A DNA stretch of 34,874 nucleotides from Treponema sp. (lineage in GTDB: Bacteria > Spirochaetota > Spirochaetia > Treponematales > Breznakiellaceae): assembly GCA_009787775.1 (NCBI GenBank), contig WQSQ01000015.1, forward strand, positions 1 through 34,874, written 5' to 3'. Below, piece after piece: positions 14,140-22,166 of the stretch; position 1 is the stretch's first letter, and every line of letters starts with the position of its first letter. The notes under the pieces were generated by a model that made no database searches, was not told the DNA's origin, and saw only the letters and a program-made list of their open reading frames with translations. A program made the position numbers and the translations under genes.

Positions 14140-16179
14140 CTACAGCATACTTACAGGATCAACATCGACCTCTAAATATGTTTTAGCGTCTTTTCCTTTT
14201 TCATATTGCGAAAGAAGCTCCTGCGCTACAGGATGTACCGCGTTCATGGAAGGACTGCGGATAATTAAATGCCGCCTGAAGTTATTGTTAATCATCCCGA
14301 TTGGACATTCGGCAGGGCCGAGCATGTCAATGTTTGATTTATTTTTTATAAGCGATAGTGCGATTGAGGCAAGATGATTAATTGAAGAAGATGCGCGGCT
14401 TTCTTCTTTTGAGCGGACTGTGAAGCGTATTAATCTTGAAAAGGGAGGGAAGCCAAGCGCTTTTCTCTGTTTTAATTCAGCGTTGAAAAAACCTGTCACA
14501 TCAAGGGCGCAGGAGCGCGTTATTAAAGGATCCTCCGGACGCAGCGTTTGGACAATTACCCTGCTGCCGGGGAAGTATCTGCCGGCGCGCCCCGCGACCT
14601 GTACGATTAATGAAAAAGTTCTTTCCGCCGCGCGGAAATCCGGAAGATGAAGGCCAGTGTCAGCGAAGATAACGCCGACCAGCCTTACGCCGGGAAAGTT
14701 AAGCCCTTTTGCAACCATCTGAGTTCCGAGTAAAATATCGATAACGCCTGTTTTAAATAACGATAATGTTTCTTCAAGATTTTTAACCGCTTTTTCTTCG
14801 CCTGTGTTTCCCGAAAGGCCGGTTTTTTTTGAAGCAGTATCCGCGTCTACACGGCGGATATTCAAATCGGGGAAAGTGCGCCGCACTTCGTCTTCTATCA
14901 TTTCTGTTCCGAAACCGCGAAAGCCAGCTTCCAGGCAGCCGCATTTCGGGCACGCGGATGGAGGCGCTTCATAATAGCCACAGTAGTGGCACATACAGCG
15001 GTCGCGGCTTTTATGCCAGGTAAGAGATACTGAACATCGTTTGCATGTAAGTTCCCATCCGCATTCGGGGCATTGATAAAAATACGCGAAGCCTCTCCTG
15101 TTTAAAAAAAGAATTGTCTGTTTTCCCATTTGAGCCGTTAGGCGAATTTCTTCTTTAAGTTCCTTTGTAAGACAACCGTCTGTTTTTGCGAGGCTGACAG
15201 GTTTAATCTCAGGCATTCCTCCGCCTGAAAGTCGCCGCGATAAATCAAGGCGTTTAATATTTCCGTCTGTCATCAGTTTCCACGCTTCCGCCGAAGGCGT
15301 GGCGGATCCCATTACAAGGCGCGCGCCTTCGCTGCCGCATCTTTTAAACGCGATTTGGCGTGTGTGGTATCGCGGCGTGTTACCTGATTTATATGAGCCG
15401 TCATGTTCCTCATCAATGATAATAAGCCCAAGATTGGGCACAGGCGCGAATACGGCGCTTCTTGGCCCTATGACAACCGGCGCTTCGCCTTTGCGGATTC
15501 TTATCCACTGCGCAAGCCTTGAAGACGGGCTCATCCCTGAGTGAATGGTTGCAGCTAATGAACCGAAACGGCTTGTTATCATTTTCGCGGTCTGATGAGT
15601 CAGTGAAATTTCAGGCACAAGGTAAATGACGGACTTTCCTTCATTCAGCATGTGTTGAGCCGCGCGCAGAAAAACTTCCGTTTTTCCGGAGCCTGTAATG
15701 CCGTAAAGATAAAACATCGAAGGCTGTGATCCAATTCCATGCTTTTGATTCCCGTTTCCGATTGTGATTTCGTGTAACGCGGCGGCTTGTTCGTCCGAGA
15801 TGGAAAGAGTCTCCTGCGCTTCTTCATCGCCGTAAGAAAGGTCAGGAATAACTGCCTTCCTCCCCGAAGGGATCATCGCGGCAAGAGCCTGCCCTGTGCT
15901 GCAAAAATAAAAGTCCGCCATCCAGCGTGCAAGCTCGATATCTTTATCGCCGAATAACAGCTCTGAATCAACTACGCGGCGTATCTTTTTTACAGATTCC
16001 GCTTTTATTCCATCGGGGGGATTTTTTCTTTCCGCAGTAATATAGCCAAGACAATCCCTTCTGCCGAAAGGAACCATTGCGCGTTTGCCCGCGGCAGCCT
16101 GCGCTTTATCATCGATTTGGTATGTAAATGATTGTTCCAAAGGGTTGTCAAAAACCAAATCAAAAAAGGGTCCCTCCAT
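14140..16179 (-). CDS. priA: Primosomal helicase PriA
   Basis: PriA recognises stalled forks and D-loops and reloads the replicative helicase. The 679 residues are slightly shorter than the usual 730. The N-terminal DNA-binding domain starts FFDLVFDNPLEQSFTYQID. Helicase motifs follow: GITGSGKTEVF (Walker A), LIIIDEEHD (DEEH box), GSATPS, then the zinc-binding insertion CPECGWELTCKRC with CHYCGY and CPKCGC, then GTQMVAKGLNFPGV and the QVAGRAGRY motif VI. All eight zinc cysteines appear present. Start ATG lies 14 nt after the uracil-DNA glycosylase stop on the same strand, so the two repair genes are co-transcribed. The 34-nt gap to the QueH fusion suggests continuation of the operon. Confidence 0.95.
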   Translation of the reverse strand: MEGPFFDLVFDNPLEQSFTYQIDDKAQAAAGKRAMVPFGRRDCLGYITAERKNPPDGIKAESVKKIRRVVDSELLFGDKDIELARWMADFYFCSTGQALAAMIPSGRKAVIPDLSYGDEEAQETLSISDEQAAALHEITIGNGNQKHGIGSQPSMFYLYGITGSGKTEVFLRAAQHMLNEGKSVIYLVPEISLTHQTAKMITSRFGSLAATIHSGMSPSSRLAQWIRIRKGEAPVVIGPRSAVFAPVPNLGLIIIDEEHDGSYKSGNTPRYHTRQIAFKRCGSEGARLVMGSATPSAEAWKLMTDGNIKRLDLSRRLSGGGMPEIKPVSLAKTDGCLTKELKEEIRLTAQMGKQTILFLNRRGFAYFYQCPECGWELTCKRCSVSLTWHKSRDRCMCHYCGYYEAPPSACPKCGCLEAGFRGFGTEMIEDEVRRTFPDLNIRRVDADTASKKTGLSGNTGEEKAVKNLEETLSLFKTGVIDILLGTQMVAKGLNFPGVRLVGVIFADTGLHLPDFRAAERTFSLIVQVAGRAGRYFPGSRVIVQTLRPEDPLITRSCALDVTGFFNAELKQRKALGFPPFSRLIRFTVRSKEESRASSSINHLASIALSLIKNKSNIDMLGPAECPIGMINNNFRRHLIIRSPSMNAVHPVAQELLSQYEKGKDAKTYLEVDVDPVSML

Positions 16180-16193
16180 TATTAATAAACCTT

Positions 16194-16904
16194 TTAAATC
16201 CCTATTTTGGATCTAAGGAGTTTTAAATCTTCCCACGCGGGGCGCTTGTATTCTTCTGAACGCAAAAGCGCGGCAGGATGATATGTCGCAAGGAGAGGAT
16301 AAATATTTTCTTCTACAGTAAGCTCTGTAAATCTTCCGCGCAGCCTGCCGATAGGTTCTGTTGTTTTTAAAAGAGTCTGCGCCGATACCCTTCCTGCGGC
16401 AAGGATAAATTGCGGTTTTAAAATTGAGATTTGCCGCTTTAAAAATTGTGAACAGGCGGCAGTTTCTTCAGGGGACGGATCGCGGTTTTTGGGAGGCCGG
16501 CATTTAACTACATTTGCGATAAACGCGTTCTCATTGCGTGAAAGCCCGATAGCGGAAAGCATTTTATCCAGTAATTGACCGGCCTTGCCTACAAATGGCC
16601 GTCCCTGTTTATCTTCATCCTCGCCGGGTCCTTCGCCTATAACCATTACAACAGGCTGCATTACCCCTTCTCCCGGAACGGCATTTATTCTTGTTTGGCA
16701 CAAAGAACAATTTCCGCAAACCTTGATTTCCTGCGCAATTATCTCGATAAAATCAGCATTGCTCTGAGTAATTTGAGGCGAAGCGGAGTTTTCCGTATCA
16801 TCATCAAAATGGTATTCCCTACAGGCGCTTTTATACCCAGAGCCTAAATAATCTCCCGCGATATCAAGAAAACAGGCGATTTTTTGCTTTTCCGCTGAGG
16901 TCAT
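16194..16904 (-). CDS. Family-4 uracil-DNA glycosylase (Fe-S)
   Basis: It removes uracil from DNA, starting base-excision repair. The 236-residue protein has the type-4 motifs: GEGPGEDEDKQGRPFVGKAGQLLDK (uracil pocket), NVVKCRPPKNRDP, and the C-terminal ATYHPAALLR. The four [4Fe-4S] ligands are C66, C69, C135 and C151, with the family's 16-residue spacing between the last two. An N-terminal extension of about 50 residues precedes the core. I chose ATG 16904, seven bases after a TATAAT with an extended TGC; a longer frame upstream would add a hydrophobic 25 residues without support. No Shine-Dalgarno sequence, so initiation may be leaderless. Confidence 0.9.
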   Translation of the reverse strand: MTSAEKQKIACFLDIAGDYLGSGYKSACREYHFDDDTENSASPQITQSNADFIEIIAQEIKVCGNCSLCQTRINAVPGEGVMQPVVMVIGEGPGEDEDKQGRPFVGKAGQLLDKMLSAIGLSRNENAFIANVVKCRPPKNRDPSPEETAACSQFLKRQISILKPQFILAAGRVSAQTLLKTTEPIGRLRGRFTELTVEENIYPLLATYHPAALLRSEEYKRPAWEDLKLLRSKIGI

Positions 16905-16911
16905 GCTAGTT

Positions 16912-16920
16912 ATTATAGCA
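16912..16920 (-). promoter_or_regulatory. Extended -10 of the udg-priA operon, leaderless layout
   Basis: On the minus strand TGC-TATAAT ends seven bases before ATG 16904. This is a perfect extended -10 with no ribosome site downstream. No clear -35 is seen, as is common for extended -10 promoters. Confidence 0.6.
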
Positions 16921-16972
16921 TAACAAAAAAATAAATATTTAATAAAATTTTTACTAAATATAGCGTACCCTA

Positions 16973-17002
16973 TTGACAATCACGCTATATATATGGTACT
17001 AG
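16973..17002 (+). promoter_or_regulatory. nrdR promoter
   Basis: TTGACA at 16973-16978 and TACTAG at 16997-17002 with an 18-base spacer. The first NrdR-like box fills the spacer, the second lies just after the expected start site. Confidence 0.5.
16982..16997 (+). promoter_or_regulatory. NrdR-box-like operator 1
   Basis: ACGCTATATATATGGT matches the published NrdR box pattern (acaCwAtATaTwGtgt) at 13 of 16 positions. It sits between the -35 and -10 elements. Its left half also forms an inverted repeat with ATATAGCGT at 16958-16966. Confidence 0.6.
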
Positions 17003-17017
17003 ATATATAAGGCAACT

Positions 17018-17033
17018 ACGCTATATATAGGGT
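17018..17033 (+). promoter_or_regulatory. NrdR-box-like operator 2
   Basis: ACGCTATATATAGGGT matches the NrdR box pattern at 14 of 16 positions. It lies 36 bp downstream of box 1, between the expected transcription start and the nrdR start codon. Confidence 0.65.
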
Positions 17034-17069
17034 ACTATATGTGGTAGGTTCTTGAAAAGGAAACACTAT

Positions 17070-17525
17070 ATGAGATGCCCTCATTGCGGCACGATTGAAG
17101 ACAAGGTAATAGAATCGCGATCTCTTGCAAACGGTGATGCTGTACGCAGGCGAAGGGAATGTATTAATTGCGGTTATCGGTTTACAAGTTACGAAAAGAT
17201 CGATGAAAGGCAGTTCATGATAGTGAAAAAGGACGGCAGAAGGGAGCCGTTTGACCGGCAGAAGCTGGAGCGCGGCGTGGTACGAGCATTTGAAAAAAGA
17301 CCTGTTTCTCAAATGCAGATAGAAAGCCTTATTAATGAGATTGAAGATGAGACCGCCATTTTAAGCACAGGTAATCGTGAGATTTCCAGTTCAATAATAG
17401 GGAATCTTCTGCTGGAAAGGCTTAGCAAACTTGACAAAGTGGCTTATATACGCTTTGCCTCGGTATATAAGCAGTTTAATGACCTTGATGAGTTCATTGA
17501 TGAGATTAAAAAAGTAGGAGTTTAA
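17070..17525 (+). CDS. nrdR: Transcriptional repressor NrdR
   Basis: NrdR is a nucleotide-sensing repressor of ribonucleotide reductase genes. The 151 residues match the family. The zinc ribbon uses C3, C6, C31 and C34 (MRCPHC, CINC), and the ATP-cone follows (VKKDGRREPFDRQKLERGVV to about residue 135). I chose ATG 17070, which gives the canonical MRCPHC start with AAAGGAAA upstream; an in-frame TTG six codons earlier lacks support. Two NrdR boxes in its own promoter point to autoregulation. It is divergent from the udg-priA operon, whose promoter lies about 55 bp away, so the boxes might also influence that operon. Confidence 0.94.
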   Translation: MRCPHCGTIEDKVIESRSLANGDAVRRRRECINCGYRFTSYEKIDERQFMIVKKDGRREPFDRQKLERGVVRAFEKRPVSQMQIESLINEIEDETAILSTGNREISSSIIGNLLLERLSKLDKVAYIRFASVYKQFNDLDEFIDEIKKVGV

Positions 17526-17644
17526 GATAAAAATGACTTGAGGAACGCACCGGTAAGGGAAGGGGGCCGTTAATAACAGAATTGCCTGTTTTTGCGGAAG
17601 TACCGGTGTTCTGGGACAACAATATATATTGTCCCGAATTTCTT
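17526..17644 (+). other. Structured intergenic stretch after nrdR
   Basis: No gene is recognised. Two inverted repeats are visible: CACCGGTA (17548-17555) with TACCGGTG (17601-17608), and GGGACAA (17613-17619) with TTGTCCC (17629-17635). They are followed by the terminator at 17645. This could be the nrdR 3' UTR or a small RNA; I recognise no known RNA family. Confidence 0.4.
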
Positions 17645-17678
17645 AAGATCGCGCAGGTAATTCTGTGCGATCTTTTTT
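17645..17678 (+). terminator. Rho-independent terminator
   Basis: AAGATCGCGCAG (17645-17656) pairs with CTGTGCGATCTT (17663-17674), with one G-U pair, around a six-base loop, and the stem runs into a stretch of T. It ends the nrdR transcript or a small RNA read from the preceding stretch. Confidence 0.85.
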
Positions 17679-17714
17679 ATGGTGTTTTTAATGTAACTGA
17701 CACCATGTGTTTTA

Positions 17715-17723
17715 TGGTATAAT
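17715..17723 (+). promoter_or_regulatory. Extended -10 of the glycosyltransferase gene
   Basis: TGG-TATAAT is a perfect extended -10. CTGACA at 17697-17702 is 15 bases upstream, a short spacer. The predicted leader is about 85 nt to the ATG at 17815. Confidence 0.6.
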
Positions 17724-17814
17724 CTCTGTACTTGAAAGTTGCTTTGTAAAGTTCGCTGAAAGTACCTCAAGCGAATCTAGGTACTTGGCATCTGACTTAC
17801 ATCCGGAGGATTGA

Positions 17815-18951
17815 ATGAAAATTGGATTAGATACATTTGCTTGTGACGGCGGCAAGTCCGGCGTAGGCATGTATTTGACCCAGTTTTTAAAAAATATACC
17901 GCCTTCCGGAGAAGCTCTATTTGAGCTTTTTGGATGGGAATATGAAAGATATACTTACAGTGATGTAGCCTCCCAGTTTGAATACATTCCGCAATGTTCA
18001 ATTCACGGCAAGACTGCCAATTCATTATGGCATATCTTTAAATACAGCAGGTTTGCTTCTTCCAGGCAGTATAACGCGTGTTTTTTTCCTGCTGCTCACA
18101 AATATCTTCCGTATGAATCACCGTGCCCTTCTATAGGAGTTGTTCATGATATGGCAGCTTATTGGGGGAAAGGGATAAAAAAATTACAGCTTAGTACAGT
18201 TCTGCAGATGATACTGCCTAATCTGCTTCGCCGTCTGGATGTCGTGATAGCTGTTAGCGAGTGGGTTAAACAGGAACTTGTAGAAAAAGCGTATGTAAAG
18301 GAAAAACATGTTGTTGTAATACCGAACGGCATTGACCATTCTTCTTTTTACCCCAGGCAGAGAAATGAAGAGAGCGTGCTTTTAATTCAGCCTTTCAGTT
18401 TTAAAAGGCCGTATGTACTCTGCGTTTCACGGATCGATCATCCAATTAAAAACCATATACGCCTTATTGAAGCGTTTGGCATTTTTAAAGAAAGAACAAA
18501 ATATCCGCACAGACTTGTTCTTGCAGGCGGCGACAGCAACAACACGTCCGTAGTGAAAGATGCCGCGGCAGCTTCCCTGTGGCGCAACGATATATTTCTT
18601 CCCGGCCACTTTCCGCCGAAGAGCCTCCCTGAACTATATGCCGGCGCTGATTTTACTGTTTTCCCGTCAATGTATGAAGGTTTCGGCATGGGCGCTCTGG
18701 AAGCCATGGCCTGCGGAGTACCAGCGCTCTGCGCGCGCGCCGCCTCTCTTCCAGAAACTGCCGAGCATGCCGCTCTTTATTTTGATCCGTTAAGTACCGA
18801 AGACATGGCGGACAGAATGGTAACGGTCAGCACAGACCGTGAAATCTATAATGAATGCCGCAGATTAGGCCTTGAAAGAGCTAAAACATTTTCCTGGGAG
18901 AAATGCATCGAGCGGACATTGCAGGTTATTTATGAGACTGCAGTGAAGTAG
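17815..18951 (+). CDS. GT4-family glycosyltransferase
   Basis: A retaining glycosyltransferase with the GT-B fold, 378 residues. The N-terminal acceptor domain starts MKIGLDTFACDGGKSGVGMY with the glycine-rich loop, and a mannosyltransferase-like IGVVHDMAAYWG segment follows. The donor domain has VIPNGID, VSRIDHPIKN and the hallmark E-x7-E in YEGFGMGALEAMACG. GT4 enzymes use nucleotide sugars to extend polysaccharides or glycolipids at the inner leaflet; donor and acceptor cannot be read from sequence. Start has GGAGG six bases ahead. It stands alone between a terminator and a repeat array. No polysaccharide cluster surrounds it. Confidence 0.87.
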   Translation: MKIGLDTFACDGGKSGVGMYLTQFLKNIPPSGEALFELFGWEYERYTYSDVASQFEYIPQCSIHGKTANSLWHIFKYSRFASSRQYNACFFPAAHKYLPYESPCPSIGVVHDMAAYWGKGIKKLQLSTVLQMILPNLLRRLDVVIAVSEWVKQELVEKAYVKEKHVVVIPNGIDHSSFYPRQRNEESVLLIQPFSFKRPYVLCVSRIDHPIKNHIRLIEAFGIFKERTKYPHRLVLAGGDSNNTSVVKDAAAASLWRNDIFLPGHFPPKSLPELYAGADFTVFPSMYEGFGMGALEAMACGVPALCARAASLPETAEHAALYFDPLSTEDMADRMVTVSTDREIYNECRRLGLERAKTFSWEKCIERTLQVIYETAVK

Positions 18952-19218
18952 TCACTAATACAAGACTTGTACAACATGTCGTAGTAACCTTGTACAACGT
19001 ATTGTACCAGCCTAGTACAACGTGCTGTACCAGCTTTATATAACGCGTTGTACCAGCCTTATACAACGCGTAGAATGATGATTTTCGTACAAAAACTCTT
19101 TACTCTCTGTGGTTTTTCTTCTTAGATATACGCACATGCATTGACCTTTATTCCAGTACGGAATGACACCAGGCTGGTATAAACCTTTGTATCAACCTTT
19201 TCGCGTAGAAATTGACAG
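18952..19218. other. Intergenic region with repeats only
   Basis: Between the glycosyltransferase stop and the nadE stop. The first half is array 2. The second half (19071-19218) is AT-rich, with possible degenerate repeat pieces around 19150-19185 (CCAGTACGG, CCAGGCTGGTATAA) and a short TTGACA/TGTCAA dyad overlapping the nadE stop. No gene is seen. Confidence 0.6.
18966..19070. repeat. 23-bp tandem repeat array 2
   Basis: Four 23-bp units start at 18966, 18989, 19012 and 19035, with a partial fifth. The best unit begins CTAGTACAACGTGCTG and ends TACCAGC; it matches an array 1 unit at 18 of 23 positions in the same orientation. Units are more diverged than in array 1. TTGTAC/GTACAA dyads recur. 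Confidence 0.88.
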
Positions 19219-19953
19219 TTATATTGTCAACTTAAAGGCCGGCATTAGTTCCAATTTGTGCTTGTTCATCTTGTTAAGCCTGTCAATTTTTTCTTTAACA
19301 TCAGCATCTTCGCAGATTCCTTCGCGGATATATCTGTCAAGGACATTGTATGAAAAGCCGAGATTCTCCTCATCGCTGAGTCCGGAAAGTCCGTCTTCCG
19401 GGAGCTTGTCTGTAAACTTTAAGGGGAGATTGAGTTCCCTTCCTACAGCTTTCACTTCTGATACGGTCAGGGCGGATATGGGAGAGAAGTCCCCTGCGGC
19501 ATCGCCGTATTTTGTTGAATAGCCGACCCAGTCTTCGCTTAAGTTGCATGTATTGGCGACGCGGCCGTTTTCAATCGCGGACACAGTGTAAAGAGTCGTC
19601 ATTCTAACCCTTGCGGGAATGTTGACAGCTGCCTGCCTGTTTACAGACAACCCGCTGTTTTCAATGGCGGCTAACAGAGCGGAGACTGTATCTTTAATAT
19701 TTATTATTTTATTTTTTATCCCCAGAAAAGAGACTAATTCCTGAGAGTAAGCGATATCATGCTGTTCTCCCTGAGGCATTAAAACTCCGTAAACCCTGTC
19801 CGCTCCCAGCGCCTGTGCGCAAAGGGCGGCTGTAACAGATGAGTCTTTGCCGCCTGAGATACCTATAACAGCTTTACATCCAGGTCCGTTTTTTTCAAAA
19901 TAATCTCGTATCCAGGTAACAATATCCTCTTTTGTTTTTGCGGCATTAAACAT
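19219..19953 (-). CDS. nadE: NH3-dependent NAD+ synthetase
   Basis: It amidates nicotinic acid adenine dinucleotide to NAD+ using ATP and ammonia. The 244 residues are the short, glutaminase-free form. The PP-loop GISGGKDSS is at 31-39; the later NTCNLSEDWVGYSTKYGDAAGDF block and KLPEDGLSGLSDEE are characteristic of NadE. Start ATG 19953 has AGGAGAG five bases ahead; an in-frame start eight codons earlier lies further into the upstream esterase gene. It overlaps the esterase 3' end by eight bases, so it is translated from the same message, an odd partner for a carbohydrate esterase. Confidence 0.92.
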   Translation of the reverse strand: MFNAAKTKEDIVTWIRDYFEKNGPGCKAVIGISGGKDSSVTAALCAQALGADRVYGVLMPQGEQHDIAYSQELVSFLGIKNKIINIKDTVSALLAAIENSGLSVNRQAAVNIPARVRMTTLYTVSAIENGRVANTCNLSEDWVGYSTKYGDAAGDFSPISALTVSEVKAVGRELNLPLKFTDKLPEDGLSGLSDEENLGFSYNVLDRYIREGICEDADVKEKIDRLNKMNKHKLELMPAFKLTI

Positions 19954-22012
19954 TATTCTCTCCTTTATTAATCTCAATTTTAAACGGAATCACAGGAAGC
20001 CCTTCGCTGTTAAAAAGCTGCCTGTCGCGGGGATTGTAAGCCCATGCGTATAATATTTTTTGCGGATTTATTACCGAAGATAAATCGATACAAAGAACAT
20101 CGGTTCCCGCAATTTCCGCAGGAAGGCGCGCTTGTCCTTCTGTACATATAACGCTGACATATGCTCTATTGTCTTCTTCTTCTCCGGAAGGAAGGTTAAT
20201 CTCCGAAGTGCGCAAAAACGCGTTTGTAGTTATGCTTATTGCGCAAGACTCACTAAGAACGCAAAGCCCCCCGCCGCAATTATCAAATGTTATATACATT
20301 CTCCTGTTATTCTCAGCCGTATTTTCATACCTTACTTCCCTTATTACAGGTCCAGGCGAAGTATTTTCTGCGCCCGCTAAAACTTTTTCACAGGCAAGGA
20401 ATAACCTGTAACCAACATCCTTTTTGTTAATCGGGTGGAGGTCGTTCCATTCGCCGAGATCCAGGGCCGCGGCCATTCCTGTTACGGGAAGAGACAGCGC
20501 CTTTGTTTGCGCGTCACGGATAATTGCCCAGCTTGAGTCTTCTTCATTATCCGAAGCTTCTTTCCAAACGGGGAGCTGTACAAAGAAAAAAGGCAGTATA
20601 CCGCTTACTCCGGTATTATTCCGGCTGATTAACTGCTGTTCGCTGTATTTATTTCGCCAGTCATTAATCATGGATACGAATAATTTGTCATAATCATACG
20701 GATAAGAATCATTTGATTCACCCTGATACCATATAACGCCTTTTAGCGGGAATTTTAAAACAGGAGCAACCATTGCGTTGTAGTTACCAAGAGGCTGACG
20801 CTGAAAGAAAAATTCCTGCGGGCGTACAGAGGCTTCAGCCGCTATTCTGTATTTCCATGTTCCGGACAGTTGTGCGGTTTCGTTATCTGTAAAGATACGG
20901 AAAGGTTTTCCGCAGGTAACTCCTCCTTCGCCGTTATTGCAGGTAACTCTGATTACAATCCGGTTTTTTCCGTGTTTAAGCAAGTTTTCCGGGAGGTATT
21001 TTCGCGGCGGATAACGGTAAGTAGTGTTTCCGATTTCAACTCCGTTTATGAATACCGTATCGGCATCCACGATTGTACCGAGCCAGACTTTTGCGTTTTG
21101 GGATGGAAAGTCCGCTTTTATATCAAAATCTTTCGCAAGCCAGATTACACCGCAAAAGGCGGAAAGTCCCGCGGAAGCGAAATCACCGGGAAGAAACAGA
21201 TCGTTCCAGGCGGAAATATTAGTATCAGGTTTCTGCCATCCTTCCTTTAAACCTGCGTCTTCTTTTTTTAAACGGGATTCCCATTCCAGTATTGCTTTGA
21301 ATGATTTTTTTGAGATTTCATCGCGTACTGCCGGATCGGTATATTGCTTTCCGTTTGCGATTTTCTCAGGGAAATCTTTAAGGGCCTCGATGCTCATCCA
21401 TGATTCAACAGGAGTGCCGCCCCACGCTGTATTTATAAGACCGATTGGGATTCGGTACTTCTCGTAAAGGTTCTTCGCGAAAAACCATGCTGTTCCGGAA
21501 AACTCATGAAGTGTTTCTACGGAAGCTATCTGCCACCTGCCGCCTGATATTTCTTTGCATGGAGACGTAAAATCATACTTTTGCGGCACTCTGAATTCCC
21601 TGATTAGATGAGAAAAGGGATTTGGGATCAGGGGATTTTTTCCTGTTATCTGATTACTTCCGCCCTTTCCCTGTTCCATAATACCTAATTCATCCCATTC
21701 CTCTCCGTAGTCATCGCGTAAGCGCTGCATCTGCATTTCCATATTGCTTTGTCCGCCGCACAGCCATATATCGCCTGCATAAATGTCTTTTATCGTGATT
21801 GAATCGCTGTCTGAAACAATTTCCATTGTGAACGGGCCGCCTGCATTTACTGGATCGAGTGTTACAAGCCATTTACCGCCTATTTCTTCTGCTTCATATG
21901 TTTTTTCTAAAAACGAGACAGCCGCCTTTGATTTAGTCCAAACAGGGAAGGAAACGTCCCTTTGCATCACCATTCCGTCACTCAGGATGGAGCTATTTAT
22001 TATCTGGGTCAT
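19946..22012 (-). CDS. Sialate-O-acetylesterase-type carbohydrate esterase
   Basis: A 688-residue SGNH-type esterase of the sialate O-acetylesterase (SASA) family, which removes O-acetyl groups from sugars. Block I is WLCGGQSNMEMQ with nucleophile Ser89. The middle block GVIWYQGESND and the C-terminal DLHP (Asp/His pair) complete the expected triad. A beta-sandwich insert (about 270-390) has carbohydrate-binding character. No signal peptide is visible, so it should act in the cytosol on imported sugars. The divergent Lpl transporter and PL22-like gene suggest acetylated pectic or xylan oligomers as substrate, by inference. The ATG has no Shine-Dalgarno sequence and follows TAGAAT by six bases. 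Confidence 0.85.
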   Translation of the reverse strand: MTQIINSSILSDGMVMQRDVSFPVWTKSKAAVSFLEKTYEAEEIGGKWLVTLDPVNAGGPFTMEIVSDSDSITIKDIYAGDIWLCGGQSNMEMQMQRLRDDYGEEWDELGIMEQGKGGSNQITGKNPLIPNPFSHLIREFRVPQKYDFTSPCKEISGGRWQIASVETLHEFSGTAWFFAKNLYEKYRIPIGLINTAWGGTPVESWMSIEALKDFPEKIANGKQYTDPAVRDEISKKSFKAILEWESRLKKEDAGLKEGWQKPDTNISAWNDLFLPGDFASAGLSAFCGVIWLAKDFDIKADFPSQNAKVWLGTIVDADTVFINGVEIGNTTYRYPPRKYLPENLLKHGKNRIVIRVTCNNGEGGVTCGKPFRIFTDNETAQLSGTWKYRIAAEASVRPQEFFFQRQPLGNYNAMVAPVLKFPLKGVIWYQGESNDSYPYDYDKLFVSMINDWRNKYSEQQLISRNNTGVSGILPFFFVQLPVWKEASDNEEDSSWAIIRDAQTKALSLPVTGMAAALDLGEWNDLHPINKKDVGYRLFLACEKVLAGAENTSPGPVIREVRYENTAENNRRMYITFDNCGGGLCVLSESCAISITTNAFLRTSEINLPSGEEEDNRAYVSVICTEGQARLPAEIAGTDVLCIDLSSVINPQKILYAWAYNPRDRQLFNSEGLPVIPFKIEINKGENNV

Positions 22013-22018
22013 GTAATA

Positions 22019-22027
22019 ATTCTAGCA
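22019..22027 (-). promoter_or_regulatory. Extended -10 of the esterase-nadE operon, leaderless layout
   Basis: On the minus strand TGC-TAGAAT ends exactly six bases before the ATG at 22012. No ribosome site lies between. Confidence 0.55.
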
Positions 22028-22067
22028 CCGTTTAGGTAATCGTTGTATATACCGGATTTAAAAATAC

Positions 22068-22096
22068 TTGCGTGATTCAGTATGCTGTGATAGTAT
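22068..22096 (+). promoter_or_regulatory. Promoter of the Lpl-type transporter operon
   Basis: TTGCGT at 22068-22073, a 17-base spacer and TAGTAT at 22091-22096, with TGA just before the -10. The predicted leader is about 65 nt to the ATG at 22167. Confidence 0.45.
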
Positions 22097-22166
22097 GTTC
22101 GTTAATCTGAATACATAAAATTGTTTAGTCTTAATAAGTTTATCAATGTTTGCCAGGGGGAACTTT

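Noticed and set aside
17570-17770. Minus-strand 66-codon frame after nrdR
   Set aside because: It runs across the strong plus-strand terminator and the glycosyltransferase promoter and lacks a ribosome site.
19212-19230. TTGACA/TGTCAA hairpin as nadE terminator
   Set aside because: Only six pairs, AT-rich, overlaps the stop codon and lacks a good T tract on the minus strand.
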